Source of the DNA: Crateriforma conspicua | Lineage (GTDB): Bacteria > Planctomycetota > Planctomycetia > Pirellulales > Pirellulaceae | Assembly: GCF_007752935.1 (NCBI RefSeq) | Contig: NZ_CP036319.1 | Location: forward strand, 1,364,001 to 1,428,000 | Direction of reading: 5' to 3' | Length of the DNA stretch: 64,000 nt | Part shown: piece after piece, positions 46,001 to 53,588 of the stretch | Position numbering within the stretch: the stretch's first letter is position 1 | How the letters are laid out: every line of letters begins with the position of its first letter | The notes under the pieces: generated by a model | The model's database searches: none | Seen by the model: only the letters and a program-made list of their open reading frames with translations | Told to the model about the DNA's origin: nothing | Translations under genes and position numbers: made by a program

Positions 46001-46939
46001 GTCGATGCCCAACAGATCCGGCTCAGCCAGCCGCAACCGATTTTGACCGATGGCTTTCCGGACGTTTCCGGCGACGGCGCTGTACAAGTCGTCTACACCG
46101 GCGTCGTGCCGGTCGTTTACAAGGCCCAGCGGACGTTGCTTGGCAGCCTTGCCGAATCCATCGGGTTGGCGTTCGTGTTGATCGCCGCGGTGATGATGGT
46201 GTTGTTGAACCCGGGCCGAAGCATCGCCCAGCGTTGGCATCCCAGTCGATTGTTTTCGGGTGCGGCGGCCGGTTGTGTATCGATGATCCCCAACATGTTC
46301 CCCGTGCTGTTGGTCTTCGGCGCGATGGGGCATTTGAATCAGTGGATGCCGGGCCAGTTTTTGGTGGACATCGGAACGATGATGACCGCATCGGTGGCCA
46401 TGGGCGTCGCGGTGGACGACACGATTCACTTCCTTTCGTGGTTCCGCTCGTATTTGGACGATGGCATGTCGCGTCGCGATTCGGTGATCGAGACGTATCG
46501 ACGCGTGGGCCCCGCGATGACGCAGACGACGATCGTCGGTGGCTTGGGGCTGTTCGTTTTCGCGTTGTCGACGTTCACGCCCACACAGCGGTTTGGTTCG
46601 TTGATGCTGATTCTGTTGGGGGCGGCATTGGTCGGTGATTTGGTGTTCCTGCCCGCTTTGTTGGTCGGTCCGTTGGGACGCTGTTTCCGTCCCCGTGATC
46701 CCAAGCCGGCCACCCCCGATCCGTTGCCCACTTATGATGGCATCGATGACGATTCGTCCGGCACCGACAGCGACACGCCGACGGCGCAGCCCGAGCAACC
46801 GTCCAAGGCCGATGACGCGACGGAGGTGACCGCTCAGGACCAAACCGTTGCCATCATCGACCGCGATGAGTTGCCAAGGTTGAAGTTGCATCGGCCGCCT
46901 TCGAACGAACCGTCCGATTCGCTGCCCAAGCGTCGTTGA
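43028..46939 (+). CDS. RND/MMPL-family transporter, 1303 aa
   Basis: A large inner-membrane transporter of the MMPL/HAE-like RND superfamily. A first helix (about 17-35) is followed by a long extracytoplasmic domain of about 400 residues, then a cluster of helices (about 450-620: VGYSVLVGVVLSYLCFA to ATLAILFTYLPAALNVF). A second half begins with a helix near 640 (APVAIVCALVMAVVAVGVFKI), a second periplasmic domain, and a C-terminal bundle containing the hallmark GVAVDDTIHFLSWF and GGLGLFVFALSTFTP. The halves show the internal duplication of RND pumps. Sterol-sensing-like helices are typical of planctomycete versions. The cytoplasmic C-terminal tail is Asp/Pro-rich. Substrate is unknown; hydrophobic or lipid cargo is plausible. 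A 46-base gap precedes fhcA, so cotranscription is possible. Confidence 0.88.
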   Translation: MRPSLLDRRGPLNGSYALWVLMIFFFLLPFGFQAARMSLQKRENDVKDWLPSDFSETTELEWFANHFAGESFVLATWPGCTADDQRLKLLEQKIRHESLQVDWAAQEAGHPEWSDEETQDRIRARQLGQEMGLLYPGEGLNDWGGLDEKWLQSADGGWYYLTPDGKLYRWEGSMTGPAGLVRAVQRAIGSFELKGQFITALGPPGDQDTINPFHNDPTLLCAPLFAGVQTGATIVDDLASEGGSLWPIDLTAADRRETVARRRAMERLSGSLFAPAVPHGFDWTVEAFARVVRQDPDNGIGPDDPLPEDFAQTIGDAMQRFADENTDGDVAQIADAPTEVQADAWYAVFDALQVDAPERMTAIVVTLTDLAKDHLAFALGRGVLGGPRGRLLQLAEECGLSAAPPPSMAPPPFNRPRPESVGGLPPLRMGGPPVDNVAIDEEGSVTLVRLVGYSVLVGVVLSYLCFASVKVTLMVFVVGGTAAMLSMAFVGWTNGRVDAILMSMPSLVYVLGLSGAIHVINYYRDEVRSGGRTGAAGRALRHAIGPCSLAAATTAIGLASLSTSNLVPISNFGLYSAIGVVATLAILFTYLPAALNVFTPVIGATEPNQAGPNGGGTEVTVGTNPMAAWWAGVGRWITRYHAPVAIVCALVMAVVAVGVFKIKTSVQLLKLFDQDARIIRDYAWIEKEFGKLVPMELVVRMPPSIQKESSLASSITSDDDESEPLDTADDALASNDPVEVTALPLLERIEAVSRIRRVVHKTLGEAGADVVGQAMSVDTFLPPLPGPASSNLSATGMTRRRMQNELAEQYQQLADSDYFRVEEDGPFAGSELWRISLRVGALTDVDYGQFISSLRLATEPVLRAYDTRDALLRGLADAGIKTTAKDRPLVWMVGNEHPATIDDSVLTVRSTGDDQLPGQVRVDTEAIYLSVLGELLAYENVRAGWFDPDQDDRFENVDPQQWQRTVEKADAVVYLGADSVGLDKLADAKVLVDAQQIRLSQPQPILTDGFPDVSGDGAVQVVYTGVVPVVYKAQRTLLGSLAESIGLAFVLIAAVMMVLLNPGRSIAQRWHPSRLFSGAAAGCVSMIPNMFPVLLVFGAMGHLNQWMPGQFLVDIGTMMTASVAMGVAVDDTIHFLSWFRSYLDDGMSRRDSVIETYRRVGPAMTQTTIVGGLGLFVFALSTFTPTQRFGSLMLILLGAALVGDLVFLPALLVGPLGRCFRPRDPKPATPDPLPTYDGIDDDSSGTDSDTPTAQPEQPSKADDATEVTAQDQTVAIIDRDELPRLKLHRPPSNEPSDSLPKRR

Positions 46940-46985
46940 ACGCTCGGCCGTTTCGTTGACATCGTTTTCCGTTTAGGCCCCATCG

Positions 46986-48674
46986 ATGCGCACCTTCATT
47001 CGCGGCGGACGCTTGATCGATCCCAGCCAAAGTCTGGATCGCGTTGCCGACCTGGTGATCGTTGATGGGCAAATCGAAGCGGTCCAATCACCCGATGCAA
47101 CCGGTCCGGCGGCATTGGATGCTTCGTCGGACCATGCGATCGATGCAAGAGATTGTCTGGTCATGGCCGGTGGCATCGATGTGCACACGCACATCGGCGG
47201 CGGTAAAGTGGCTTTGGCGCGGTTGTTGTTGCAAGACCTGACCGATGGACCGGAAAGTGAATTCTTGCCATCGCCCACGGTGGCCGCACAGCGTTACCTG
47301 CAAATGGGGTACACGTCTTGCTTTGAACCGGCCGTATTGCCGTGTAACGCACGAGCCGCGCATGCGGAAATGGCGTTGGCCCACGGGTTAGATACGGGCG
47401 GATATTGCTTGTTGGGCAACGACGATCTGTTACTGCAGATGATCGGCGATGGTGTCCCCCAAGTCATGGTCAACGATTACGTCGCCGCGATGGTGGCAGC
47501 AACGCAGTGCATTGCGGTCAAAGTGGTCAATCCAGGCGGCATCAATGCGTTCAAGTACAACGTTCGCGATCTGGACGTGGATACGCCGCATCCACGTTAT
47601 GGCGTCACCCCATCAGAGATCATTCGCACCCTTTGTCGTGCGGTTTACGAAATTGGATTGCCGCATCCGCTGCATGTTCATTGCAGCAACCTGGGTGTGC
47701 CCGGCAACATCGCTTCGACCATCAAAACGATCGAAGCCGCCGATGGTTTGCCGATTCATCTGACGCACGTTCAATTTCATTGCTACGGCGATGAAGGCCC
47801 CTACGGCATGTCGTCGGCTGCCCAGCAGTTGGTCAGGGCGATGCAGAAGCATCCCAACGTCACCGTGGATGTCGGCCAAATCATGTTCGGCCAAACCGTG
47901 ACAATCAGCGGCGACACGGCGCACCAGTTTGCCAACCATCGTCACGCCAAGCCGCGAAAATCGGCGTTGGTGGACATCGAATGCGAAGCCGGCTGTGGTG
48001 TGGTGCCGTTCCGCTATCGACGCCGGCAATTTGTGCACAGTTTGCAGTGGGCGATCGGATTGGAACTGTTCTTGATGATCGACGATCCGGAACGCGTGTT
48101 TTTGACGACCGATCATCCCAACGGAGCACCGTTCACCAGTTATCCGCACTTGATTCGGTTGTTGGCCGACCACAGCTTTCGCGAAACCGCTTTGGCCGAA
48201 ATCCACACCGATGCCGCGGCCGCCAGCGACCTGTCCGGTTTGGATCGTCAGTACACGATCAACGAACTGGTGGCGATGACGCGTGTCGGACCGTCGAAGA
48301 TTTTGGGTCTGGGCGATACCGGGACCCTGCGGCCAGGGGCACCGGCCGACGTCGTCGTGTATCCACAGCGGTCGACTTGGGACCAGACGTTTGCCCAAGC
48401 GAAATATGTGCTGAAGTCGGGGCGATGTATCGCCGGCACTGATGTGCCATCGACGGGAAGTGGGAGACCACAGGTTTCCACCGCGGCGGAATCGCTGCAC
48501 CGGACGCACCGTGTGGATCTTTCTTTGGATAAATCTGCGTGGAAATCGATCGTTCGCCGGTATCCCGCAGCCGGTTCGTCGTCCCTTGGTCGACTTGCCA
48601 TCAGCGATGATGAAATGCGGACGCAATTGGGATCGACATTAGTGAACCATGCGCCCCGGCCGCGGCAACGCTGA
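46986..48674 (+). CDS. fhcA: Formyltransferase/hydrolase complex subunit A (FhcA / FwdA-like)
   Basis: A 562-aa amidohydrolase-fold subunit of the bacterial formyltransferase/hydrolase complex, which releases formate from formyl-methanofuran-like carrier in tetrahydromethanopterin-dependent formaldehyde oxidation. Metal-site residues expected from FwdA are all visible: His67 and His69 in DVHTHIGG, the carboxylatable Lys179 in IAVKVVNPGG, His230/232 in LHVHCSNLG, His261 in HLTHVQFHC, and Asp376 in TTDHPNGAP. FwdA-family phrases NAFKYNVRD and YTINELVAMTRVGPSKILGL confirm the subfamily. The last 70 residues are lower in similarity. It starts the fhcA-fhcD-fhcC cluster; fhcB is not here. Confidence 0.95.
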   Translation: MRTFIRGGRLIDPSQSLDRVADLVIVDGQIEAVQSPDATGPAALDASSDHAIDARDCLVMAGGIDVHTHIGGGKVALARLLLQDLTDGPESEFLPSPTVAAQRYLQMGYTSCFEPAVLPCNARAAHAEMALAHGLDTGGYCLLGNDDLLLQMIGDGVPQVMVNDYVAAMVAATQCIAVKVVNPGGINAFKYNVRDLDVDTPHPRYGVTPSEIIRTLCRAVYEIGLPHPLHVHCSNLGVPGNIASTIKTIEAADGLPIHLTHVQFHCYGDEGPYGMSSAAQQLVRAMQKHPNVTVDVGQIMFGQTVTISGDTAHQFANHRHAKPRKSALVDIECEAGCGVVPFRYRRRQFVHSLQWAIGLELFLMIDDPERVFLTTDHPNGAPFTSYPHLIRLLADHSFRETALAEIHTDAAAASDLSGLDRQYTINELVAMTRVGPSKILGLGDTGTLRPGAPADVVVYPQRSTWDQTFAQAKYVLKSGRCIAGTDVPSTGSGRPQVSTAAESLHRTHRVDLSLDKSAWKSIVRRYPAAGSSSLGRLAISDDEMRTQLGSTLVNHAPRPRQR

Positions 48675-48718
48675 CGCCATAGACAGTTTGTAACACACCG
48701 AAGGGATCAAACACGGCG

Positions 48719-49681
48719 ATGCAGATCAACGGCGTCACCATCGACGACACGTTTGCCGAAGCTTTCGATATGAAAGCGACTCGGCTCGTGGTGACGGGGC
48801 AAGATCCTTGGTGGGTGTCGCGTGCCTGTGACGCTTTGACCGGTTTTGGCACCAGCGTGATCGCATGCGGTGTCGAAATCGATGTCGAACAAACGCTTGC
48901 ACCGGATCAAACACCCGACGGTCGTCCCGGTGCGATGGTGTTGGCGTTTGCCGCGTCGGGGACGGAATTGCGAAAACAAATACCGACTCGATGCGGCCAG
49001 TGTGTTCTGACCTGCCCGACCACCGCGGTGTTTGACGGCACCGGCGACCTCAGCGTTCCGGTGCATCGCGATGATCCGGTGCCGCTGGGCAAAACGTTGC
49101 GTTTCTTTGGCGACGGGCATCAAATCAGCAAAACGATCGACGCCGTTCGGTACTGGCGAATCCCCGTGATGGATGGCGAATTCGTTTGCCAGCACGACCT
49201 CGGGTGGTTTTCGGGGATCGGCGGTGGCAATTTTCTGTTGTGCGGTGATTCGGTTGCGGTGGTGGCCGATGCCTGTCGCGCGGCAACCGAGGCGATCGCA
49301 TCGCTGCCGGGCGTGATCACGCCGTTTCCCGGCGGCGCGACTCGTAGTGGCTCCAAGGTGGGGTCAAAGTACGATGCCCTGTTCGCGTCGACCAACGAAG
49401 CATTCTGTCCAACGCTGCGGCATTTGCCCCAGTCCCAGATCGATGACCAGACGCACGCCGTCTTGGAAGTGGTGATCGATGGTGTCGATCAAGCCAGCAT
49501 CGCCAACGCCACCCGGGTCGGCATTTTGGCAGCCGCAATGAAATGCGGTTCCCAAGGTTTGCACCGGATCACCGCTGGAAACTATGGCGGAAAATTGGGT
49601 AAGCACCACTTTCATTTGCATGCTTTGTTGTCCGGGTCAGCCGAAAGTCCGGACTCATCGACCGAGGATGCATCGTCATGA
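48719..49681 (+). CDS. fhcD: Formylmethanofuran:tetrahydromethanopterin formyltransferase (FhcD/Ftr)
   Basis: A 320-aa cytoplasmic enzyme moving the formyl group between tetrahydromethanopterin and a methanofuran-like carrier. It starts MQINGVTIDDTFAEAFDMKATRL-like text, which is the Ftr signature. Other Ftr segments are RCGQCVLTCPTTAVFDG, ISKTIDAVRYWRIPVMDGEF, GIGGGNFLLCG, FPGGATRSGSKVGSKY and the C-terminal NYGGKLGKHHFHLHALL. Length is slightly above archaeal Ftr (about 297 aa) because of the C-terminal tail. It follows fhcA by 44 bases and overlaps fhcC by four bases (ATGA). Confidence 0.96.
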   Translation: MQINGVTIDDTFAEAFDMKATRLVVTGQDPWWVSRACDALTGFGTSVIACGVEIDVEQTLAPDQTPDGRPGAMVLAFAASGTELRKQIPTRCGQCVLTCPTTAVFDGTGDLSVPVHRDDPVPLGKTLRFFGDGHQISKTIDAVRYWRIPVMDGEFVCQHDLGWFSGIGGGNFLLCGDSVAVVADACRAATEAIASLPGVITPFPGGATRSGSKVGSKYDALFASTNEAFCPTLRHLPQSQIDDQTHAVLEVVIDGVDQASIANATRVGILAAAMKCGSQGLHRITAGNYGGKLGKHHFHLHALLSGSAESPDSSTEDASS

Positions 49682-50478
49682 AGTCATGGAAGCTTTCGCT
49701 GCGGCAAACACCGCATCAACGTATCGACGCTCGCGTGATCGGTTTGCAGGCTTTCGCCAAGATGACCATCGACCAAGTCCGGCACGCTCGCTTGTCGGCC
49801 GGTCACAAATCGGTCGAATTGGCGGAGTATTTCAACGTCGAAGATCTGACGTCGGAGCAACCAACCATTATGGTCGAAGGTGATTTGAGCCGGTTCGATC
49901 ACCTGGCATCCGGTCATCATGGTGGACGGTTTGAAGTCCAAGGCAATGTCGGACATGACTTGGCGTCCGGCATGGCGGGCGGCGAAGTCATTGTGCACGG
50001 TGATGCGGGTGATCGTGTCGGTGGCCCGGTCGACCACGGGCGTGTCGGCATGTCGGGTGGCAAAGTCGTGATCACCGGCGATGCCGGGCGTCGCGCCGGA
50101 ATCCGCATGCGTCGTGGGGATCTGTGGATCAACGGTGATGTGATGCCGGGCGTCGGGGCCTGGATGATCGCGGGCACGATCGTCATCGGCGGTCGAACCG
50201 TTGCTACCGGCGATGACGGCGGTCGGGTCGGATTCGGCATGCGACGCGGGACGATCGTTTGCGGCGAATTGTCGGCCATTGACCGCCGGCGGTTCACCAC
50301 GCCGGTTCCGATGTGGACTGCCGTGATCGGCCCGATGCTGCGATCGGTTGAACCATGGAAGCCGCATTGTCCGAGGGTGGCCAAGCGGTTTGCCCGCTTA
50401 TCAGAATCGCTGGACTGTTTGCGTGGTGATTTGGCCGACGGCGGGATGGGAGAAATCTGGATACCGCCAAAGGACTGA
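49678..50478 (+). CDS. fhcC: Formyltransferase/hydrolase complex subunit C (FhcC / FwdC-like)
   Basis: A 266-aa GXGXG beta-helix subunit that scaffolds the formyltransferase/hydrolase complex. Glycine-rich turns repeat through about 65-205 (VEGDLSRFDHLASG, VQGNVGHDLASGMAGGEVIVHGDAG, GRVGMSGGKVVITGDAGRRAG, MRRGDLWINGDVMPG). The ATG at 49678 overlaps the fhcD stop (ATGA), showing coupling. In methylotrophs fhcC, D, A and B lie together; here the order is A-D-C with B elsewhere. Confidence 0.94.
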   Translation: MKSWKLSLRQTPHQRIDARVIGLQAFAKMTIDQVRHARLSAGHKSVELAEYFNVEDLTSEQPTIMVEGDLSRFDHLASGHHGGRFEVQGNVGHDLASGMAGGEVIVHGDAGDRVGGPVDHGRVGMSGGKVVITGDAGRRAGIRMRRGDLWINGDVMPGVGAWMIAGTIVIGGRTVATGDDGGRVGFGMRRGTIVCGELSAIDRRRFTTPVPMWTAVIGPMLRSVEPWKPHCPRVAKRFARLSESLDCLRGDLADGGMGEIWIPPKD

Positions 50479-50646
50479 TCTCAGCGGACGATTCCGGTTT
50501 TCTTCCGGTCGGTCGATTGCGTAGACTTGGGGCGACGCGAAAATTGAACCTGTCGTCAACGACGGCCAGGCAACTTTCGTGTGACGATAGGAAGCCCTTT
50601 TCCTTCCGAAGTCCTGCCCCCCAATTTCCAACGATTTGGACCCACG

Positions 50647-51270
50647 ATGTATCAGCGATTCGTTTGCCTAGGTTTGACGTTTGCGTCTCTGGTCGGATGT
50701 GCATTGGCCCCCAATGCGTCGGCCCAAGATGAAACCGTTAACGTGCTATTGCAGACCTCCGAAGGCGACATCCTGTTGGAACTGAACAAAACCAAAGCAC
50801 CCAAGACGGTCGACAACTTCTTGAAGTACGTCGAAGACGACTTTTACAAAGGCACCGTTTTTCACCGCGTGATCAAGAACTTCATGATCCAGGGCGGTGG
50901 ATTGGGCCCCGATTTGAAGAAGAAGCTGACTCGCAGCCCGATCCGCAATGAAGCCAGCAACGGGCTTTCCAACAAGACCTACACGATCGCGATGGCGCGG
51001 ACCGGCGATCCCCACAGCGCGACCGCGCAATTCTTTATCAACGTTTCGGACCGCAATCCCAGTTTCCTGGACCGTGCCAATGCGGCCGACGGCTGGGGGT
51101 ATGCGGTGTTCGGCAAGGTCATCGACGGGTTTGAAACCGTCGAAAAGATCAAGGCGGTTCCCACCCAAGTGGCGCGGACCCCTGAAGGATTCCCGATGGA
51201 AGACGTGCCGGTCGAACCGGTGACCATTCTGGGCACCAAAGTGGTCAAGCAAGACAAACTGACCAAGTGA
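50647..51270 (+). CDS. Exported cyclophilin-type peptidyl-prolyl isomerase
   Basis: A 207-aa protein from the ATG at 50647; the upstream frame to 50581 is not signal-like. The N-terminus is a signal peptide of about 26 residues ending NASA. It also contains LVGC (15-18), a lipobox-like match, so lipoprotein processing is possible. The cyclophilin core shows VFHRVIKNFMIQGGG, IAMARTGDPHSATAQFFINV and VFGKVIDGFETVEKIK, with the conserved Arg of FHRV and Phe/Gln residues for the active site. Expected role: protein folding in the periplasm. The preceding fhcC gene ends 169 bases upstream, so it probably has its own promoter. Confidence 0.92.
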   Translation: MYQRFVCLGLTFASLVGCALAPNASAQDETVNVLLQTSEGDILLELNKTKAPKTVDNFLKYVEDDFYKGTVFHRVIKNFMIQGGGLGPDLKKKLTRSPIRNEASNGLSNKTYTIAMARTGDPHSATAQFFINVSDRNPSFLDRANAADGWGYAVFGKVIDGFETVEKIKAVPTQVARTPEGFPMEDVPVEPVTILGTKVVKQDKLTK

Positions 51271-51382
51271 TCCACGCCAAATGGCAACGCTTTTAGGGTG
51301 ATGTCCGATCGGACTGGGCATCGCCCTTGCTGTGGCGGCACGGATTCTGCGATCATGCCGCCGAAATCAAGACAGTCTTTCC

Positions 51383-52306
51383 ATGCGTACGGAGACGCTT
51401 CTCGTGAAGACGATCATTGCTGCTTTGGGTCGAAATCTATGGGTCGCCGCTGTGGCTGCGGGGCTGGGAACGGTCGCTTTGGGAACAGCCGAAACAGCGG
51501 TTGCCGACGACGATGCCGCCACCTATCTGCTGCGGTATGACCTAAACGAAGGCGACGTGTTGCCCTATGAGGTGACGCACGTTGCCAAGACCAAGACGTC
51601 GGTTCGTGGCAAGTCGCAGACCAGCCAAGTTCACACGACCAGCCGTCGACACTGGAAAGTTGTTCGCCGGAACGAAGACGGCACGATGGTGTTCGACCAC
51701 GTCATCGATTCGGTCAGCATGACGCAGCAAAACGGCGATGCCGAAGAATTGCGTTGGGACAGCGAAAGCGGCGAAGAAGCACCGCCGGCGTTCCAGTTGG
51801 TCGCCAGCCGTATCGGCCAAACGTTGGCCACGATCACCGTGAACGAGCGTGGCGAAGAAATCAGCCGCGAAAATCACGGCGGGACCGAGGCATCCCTGGG
51901 CATGGGATCGCTGACCCTGACCATGCCCGAACAACCGATCGCGGTCGGGGAATCTTGGTCGGTGCCTCGCGAGTTCAAAGCGCGAACCAAGGACGGATTG
52001 GTCAAGACGATCAAAATCCGGGAAAAATACACGTTGGACAAAGTTCAAACCGGCGTCGCGACGCTGAAAGTGACCAGTCAGCCGCTGACGCCGATCCGCG
52101 AAGAATCCGTTCGCGCCCAAGTTGTCCAACAGCTCAGCAACGGCAGCCTGCGTTTCGACGTCGACAATGGCCGAATGATTCAAAAACAGCTGGATTGGGA
52201 TGAAAACGTGGTCGGGTTCCAAGGGCCGACCAGCGCGATGGAATACCGGGCTCGGATGACCGAAAATCTGCTGGATTCCCCCACGCACACCGCCGCCCGC
52301 CCCTGA
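51383..52306 (+). CDS. Exported protein of unknown function, 307 aa
   Basis: From the ATG at 51383, a hydrophobic segment (WVAAVAAGLGTVALGTAETA) ends near residue 45 and looks like a signal peptide. The mature part is beta-rich and ordinary in composition (LLRYDLNEGDVLPYEVTHVAK, TITVNERGEEISRENHGG, VGESWSVPREFKARTKDG). The pattern resembles planctomycete outer secreted proteins of the DUF6263-like type, but I cannot assign a family with certainty. It is followed by a strong hairpin at 52414-52450 and preceded by the cyclophilin gene at 113 bases. Confidence 0.78.
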   Translation: MRTETLLVKTIIAALGRNLWVAAVAAGLGTVALGTAETAVADDDAATYLLRYDLNEGDVLPYEVTHVAKTKTSVRGKSQTSQVHTTSRRHWKVVRRNEDGTMVFDHVIDSVSMTQQNGDAEELRWDSESGEEAPPAFQLVASRIGQTLATITVNERGEEISRENHGGTEASLGMGSLTLTMPEQPIAVGESWSVPREFKARTKDGLVKTIKIREKYTLDKVQTGVATLKVTSQPLTPIREESVRAQVVQQLSNGSLRFDVDNGRMIQKQLDWDENVVGFQGPTSAMEYRARMTENLLDSPTHTAARP

Positions 52307-52413
52307 TCGGTCTGACCCTGATCGGCCGACCCCGCACAGGACACAGCGGGGGGCACGGCTGCTGGGCTGATTCACCGGGCCGGACTGCCCGGGCGTGACA
52401 CGACTGAATTCCG

Positions 52414-52450
52414 ACAACGCCGCGTGCAATGGATTTGCACGCGGCGTTGT
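52414..52450 (+). terminator. Strong 16-bp hairpin, probable terminator
   Basis: The perfect stem at 52414-52429 pairs with 52435-52450 around the loop TGGAT (16 base pairs, 5-base loop). It lies 108 bases beyond the stop of the 307-aa gene and 152 bases before the DUF58 start. The sequence after the stem is only moderately T-rich (TCGTTG), so it may act with Rho or as an mRNA-end stabiliser. Confidence 0.7.
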
Positions 52451-52601
52451 TCGTTGCCCTATCATGAACCATCGTCATGGGGACGCCGCGACCGGGGAAA
52501 CCGCCGGTCGACCACGGGGCCGGCTATCCACCGCCGCGTCGGCGCGGGGGCGTCCACCATTGGGGTTCACTCCGGCTCGTTACGGAATCGTCTGTCTGTT
52601 G

Positions 52602-53588
52602 ATGTCCGACGCCCACCAGAATCGTTCGCTATCGCCCACCGCTGCAGTGGACCCCGCCGCCGTGATGCGGATCAAGAATCTGCAGCTTCGTGCCAAAGCG
52701 GTGGTCGAAGGGTTTTACAATGGATTGCACCGGAGCCCCTACCACGGGTTTTCCGTTGAATTCAGCGAATACCGGCCGTACACCGTCGGCGACGATACTC
52801 GCGGATTGGACTGGAAGCTGTTCGCCCGGACCGATCGTTATTTCATCAAAAAGTTCGAAGACGAAACGAACCGGCGATGCTATCTGGTGGTCGATCAAAG
52901 CCGATCGATGGGATACGGATCGCTGGAATACAGCAAGATGGAGTATGCGCGGACGATCGCGGCGTCCCTGGCGTACTTCTTGACGCTGCAGCGTGACAGC
53001 GTCGGGCTGCTGACGTTCGATGAAACCATCGGCGAATTCCTCAGTGCTCGCCACCGCCCCGGTCACCTGCATCAGTTGATGCAGTGTCTGTCGCGTGACG
53101 TGACCGGCAAGGGAACGGACATCGCCGCCCCGCTGGAACAGATGGCGACGCTGATCCGCAAGCGTGGGCTGATTGTTCTGTTAAGCGATTTGTTGACGCC
53201 GCCGGAAACGATGCGGACCAATCTGGCATACCTGCGCAGCCGCGGACACGAAGTGATCGTGTTGCGAATCCTGGACCCGCGCGAATTACGCTTCGATTTG
53301 GATCAAGCGGGCATGGTCCGTGATCCGGAAACCGACCAAGCGATCTACTTGGACCCGGAAGAAGTCCGCCAGCATTACCAGCAACATTTCGACCAGCATC
53401 GAACCCAGCTTCAGGCGGTGTGCGATTCACTGGGCGTCCCACTGCACCAGTGGTCCACCGACACGCCACCCGATGAAGCCTTGTTCAGTGTCATCACAGA
53501 TCAACAGCGGCGTCGTTCGCCGGCTTCCCGAAATAATGCGATTCGATCGGCCGCCCGCGGGGTTGGATTGGGCGGAGGGAATGCTTGA
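52602..53588 (+). CDS. DUF58 domain protein
   Basis: A 328-aa protein from the ATG at 52602; the frame upstream to 52395 runs through the hairpin and is rejected. The DUF58 motif EYRPYTVGDDTRGLDWKLFARTDRYFIKKFEDE lies near residues 48-80 (quoted in parts EYRPYTVGDD and LDWKLFART). The vWA-like fold then begins VVDQSRSMGYG, with a DxSxS metal-site pattern. The C-terminus ends RSPASRNNAIRSAA. Such proteins usually act with a MoxR ATPase in protein or cofactor maturation. No MoxR gene is adjacent; the operon here continues into BatA-like and vWA genes through a TGATG junction. Confidence 0.9.
   Translation: MSDAHQNRSLSPTAAVDPAAVMRIKNLQLRAKAVVEGFYNGLHRSPYHGFSVEFSEYRPYTVGDDTRGLDWKLFARTDRYFIKKFEDETNRRCYLVVDQSRSMGYGSLEYSKMEYARTIAASLAYFLTLQRDSVGLLTFDETIGEFLSARHRPGHLHQLMQCLSRDVTGKGTDIAAPLEQMATLIRKRGLIVLLSDLLTPPETMRTNLAYLRSRGHEVIVLRILDPRELRFDLDQAGMVRDPETDQAIYLDPEEVRQHYQQHFDQHRTQLQAVCDSLGVPLHQWSTDTPPDEALFSVITDQQRRRSPASRNNAIRSAARGVGLGGGNA

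Noticed and set aside
45200-46891. A 563-aa minus-strand frame opposite the RND transporter
   Set aside because: Composition is His/Arg/Gln-rich, no motif is present, and the plus-strand protein is clearly real across the whole interval.
52301-52325. CCCTGATCGG repeated twice after the 307-aa gene
   Set aside because: The first copy overlaps the stop codon and no structure or further copies support a function.
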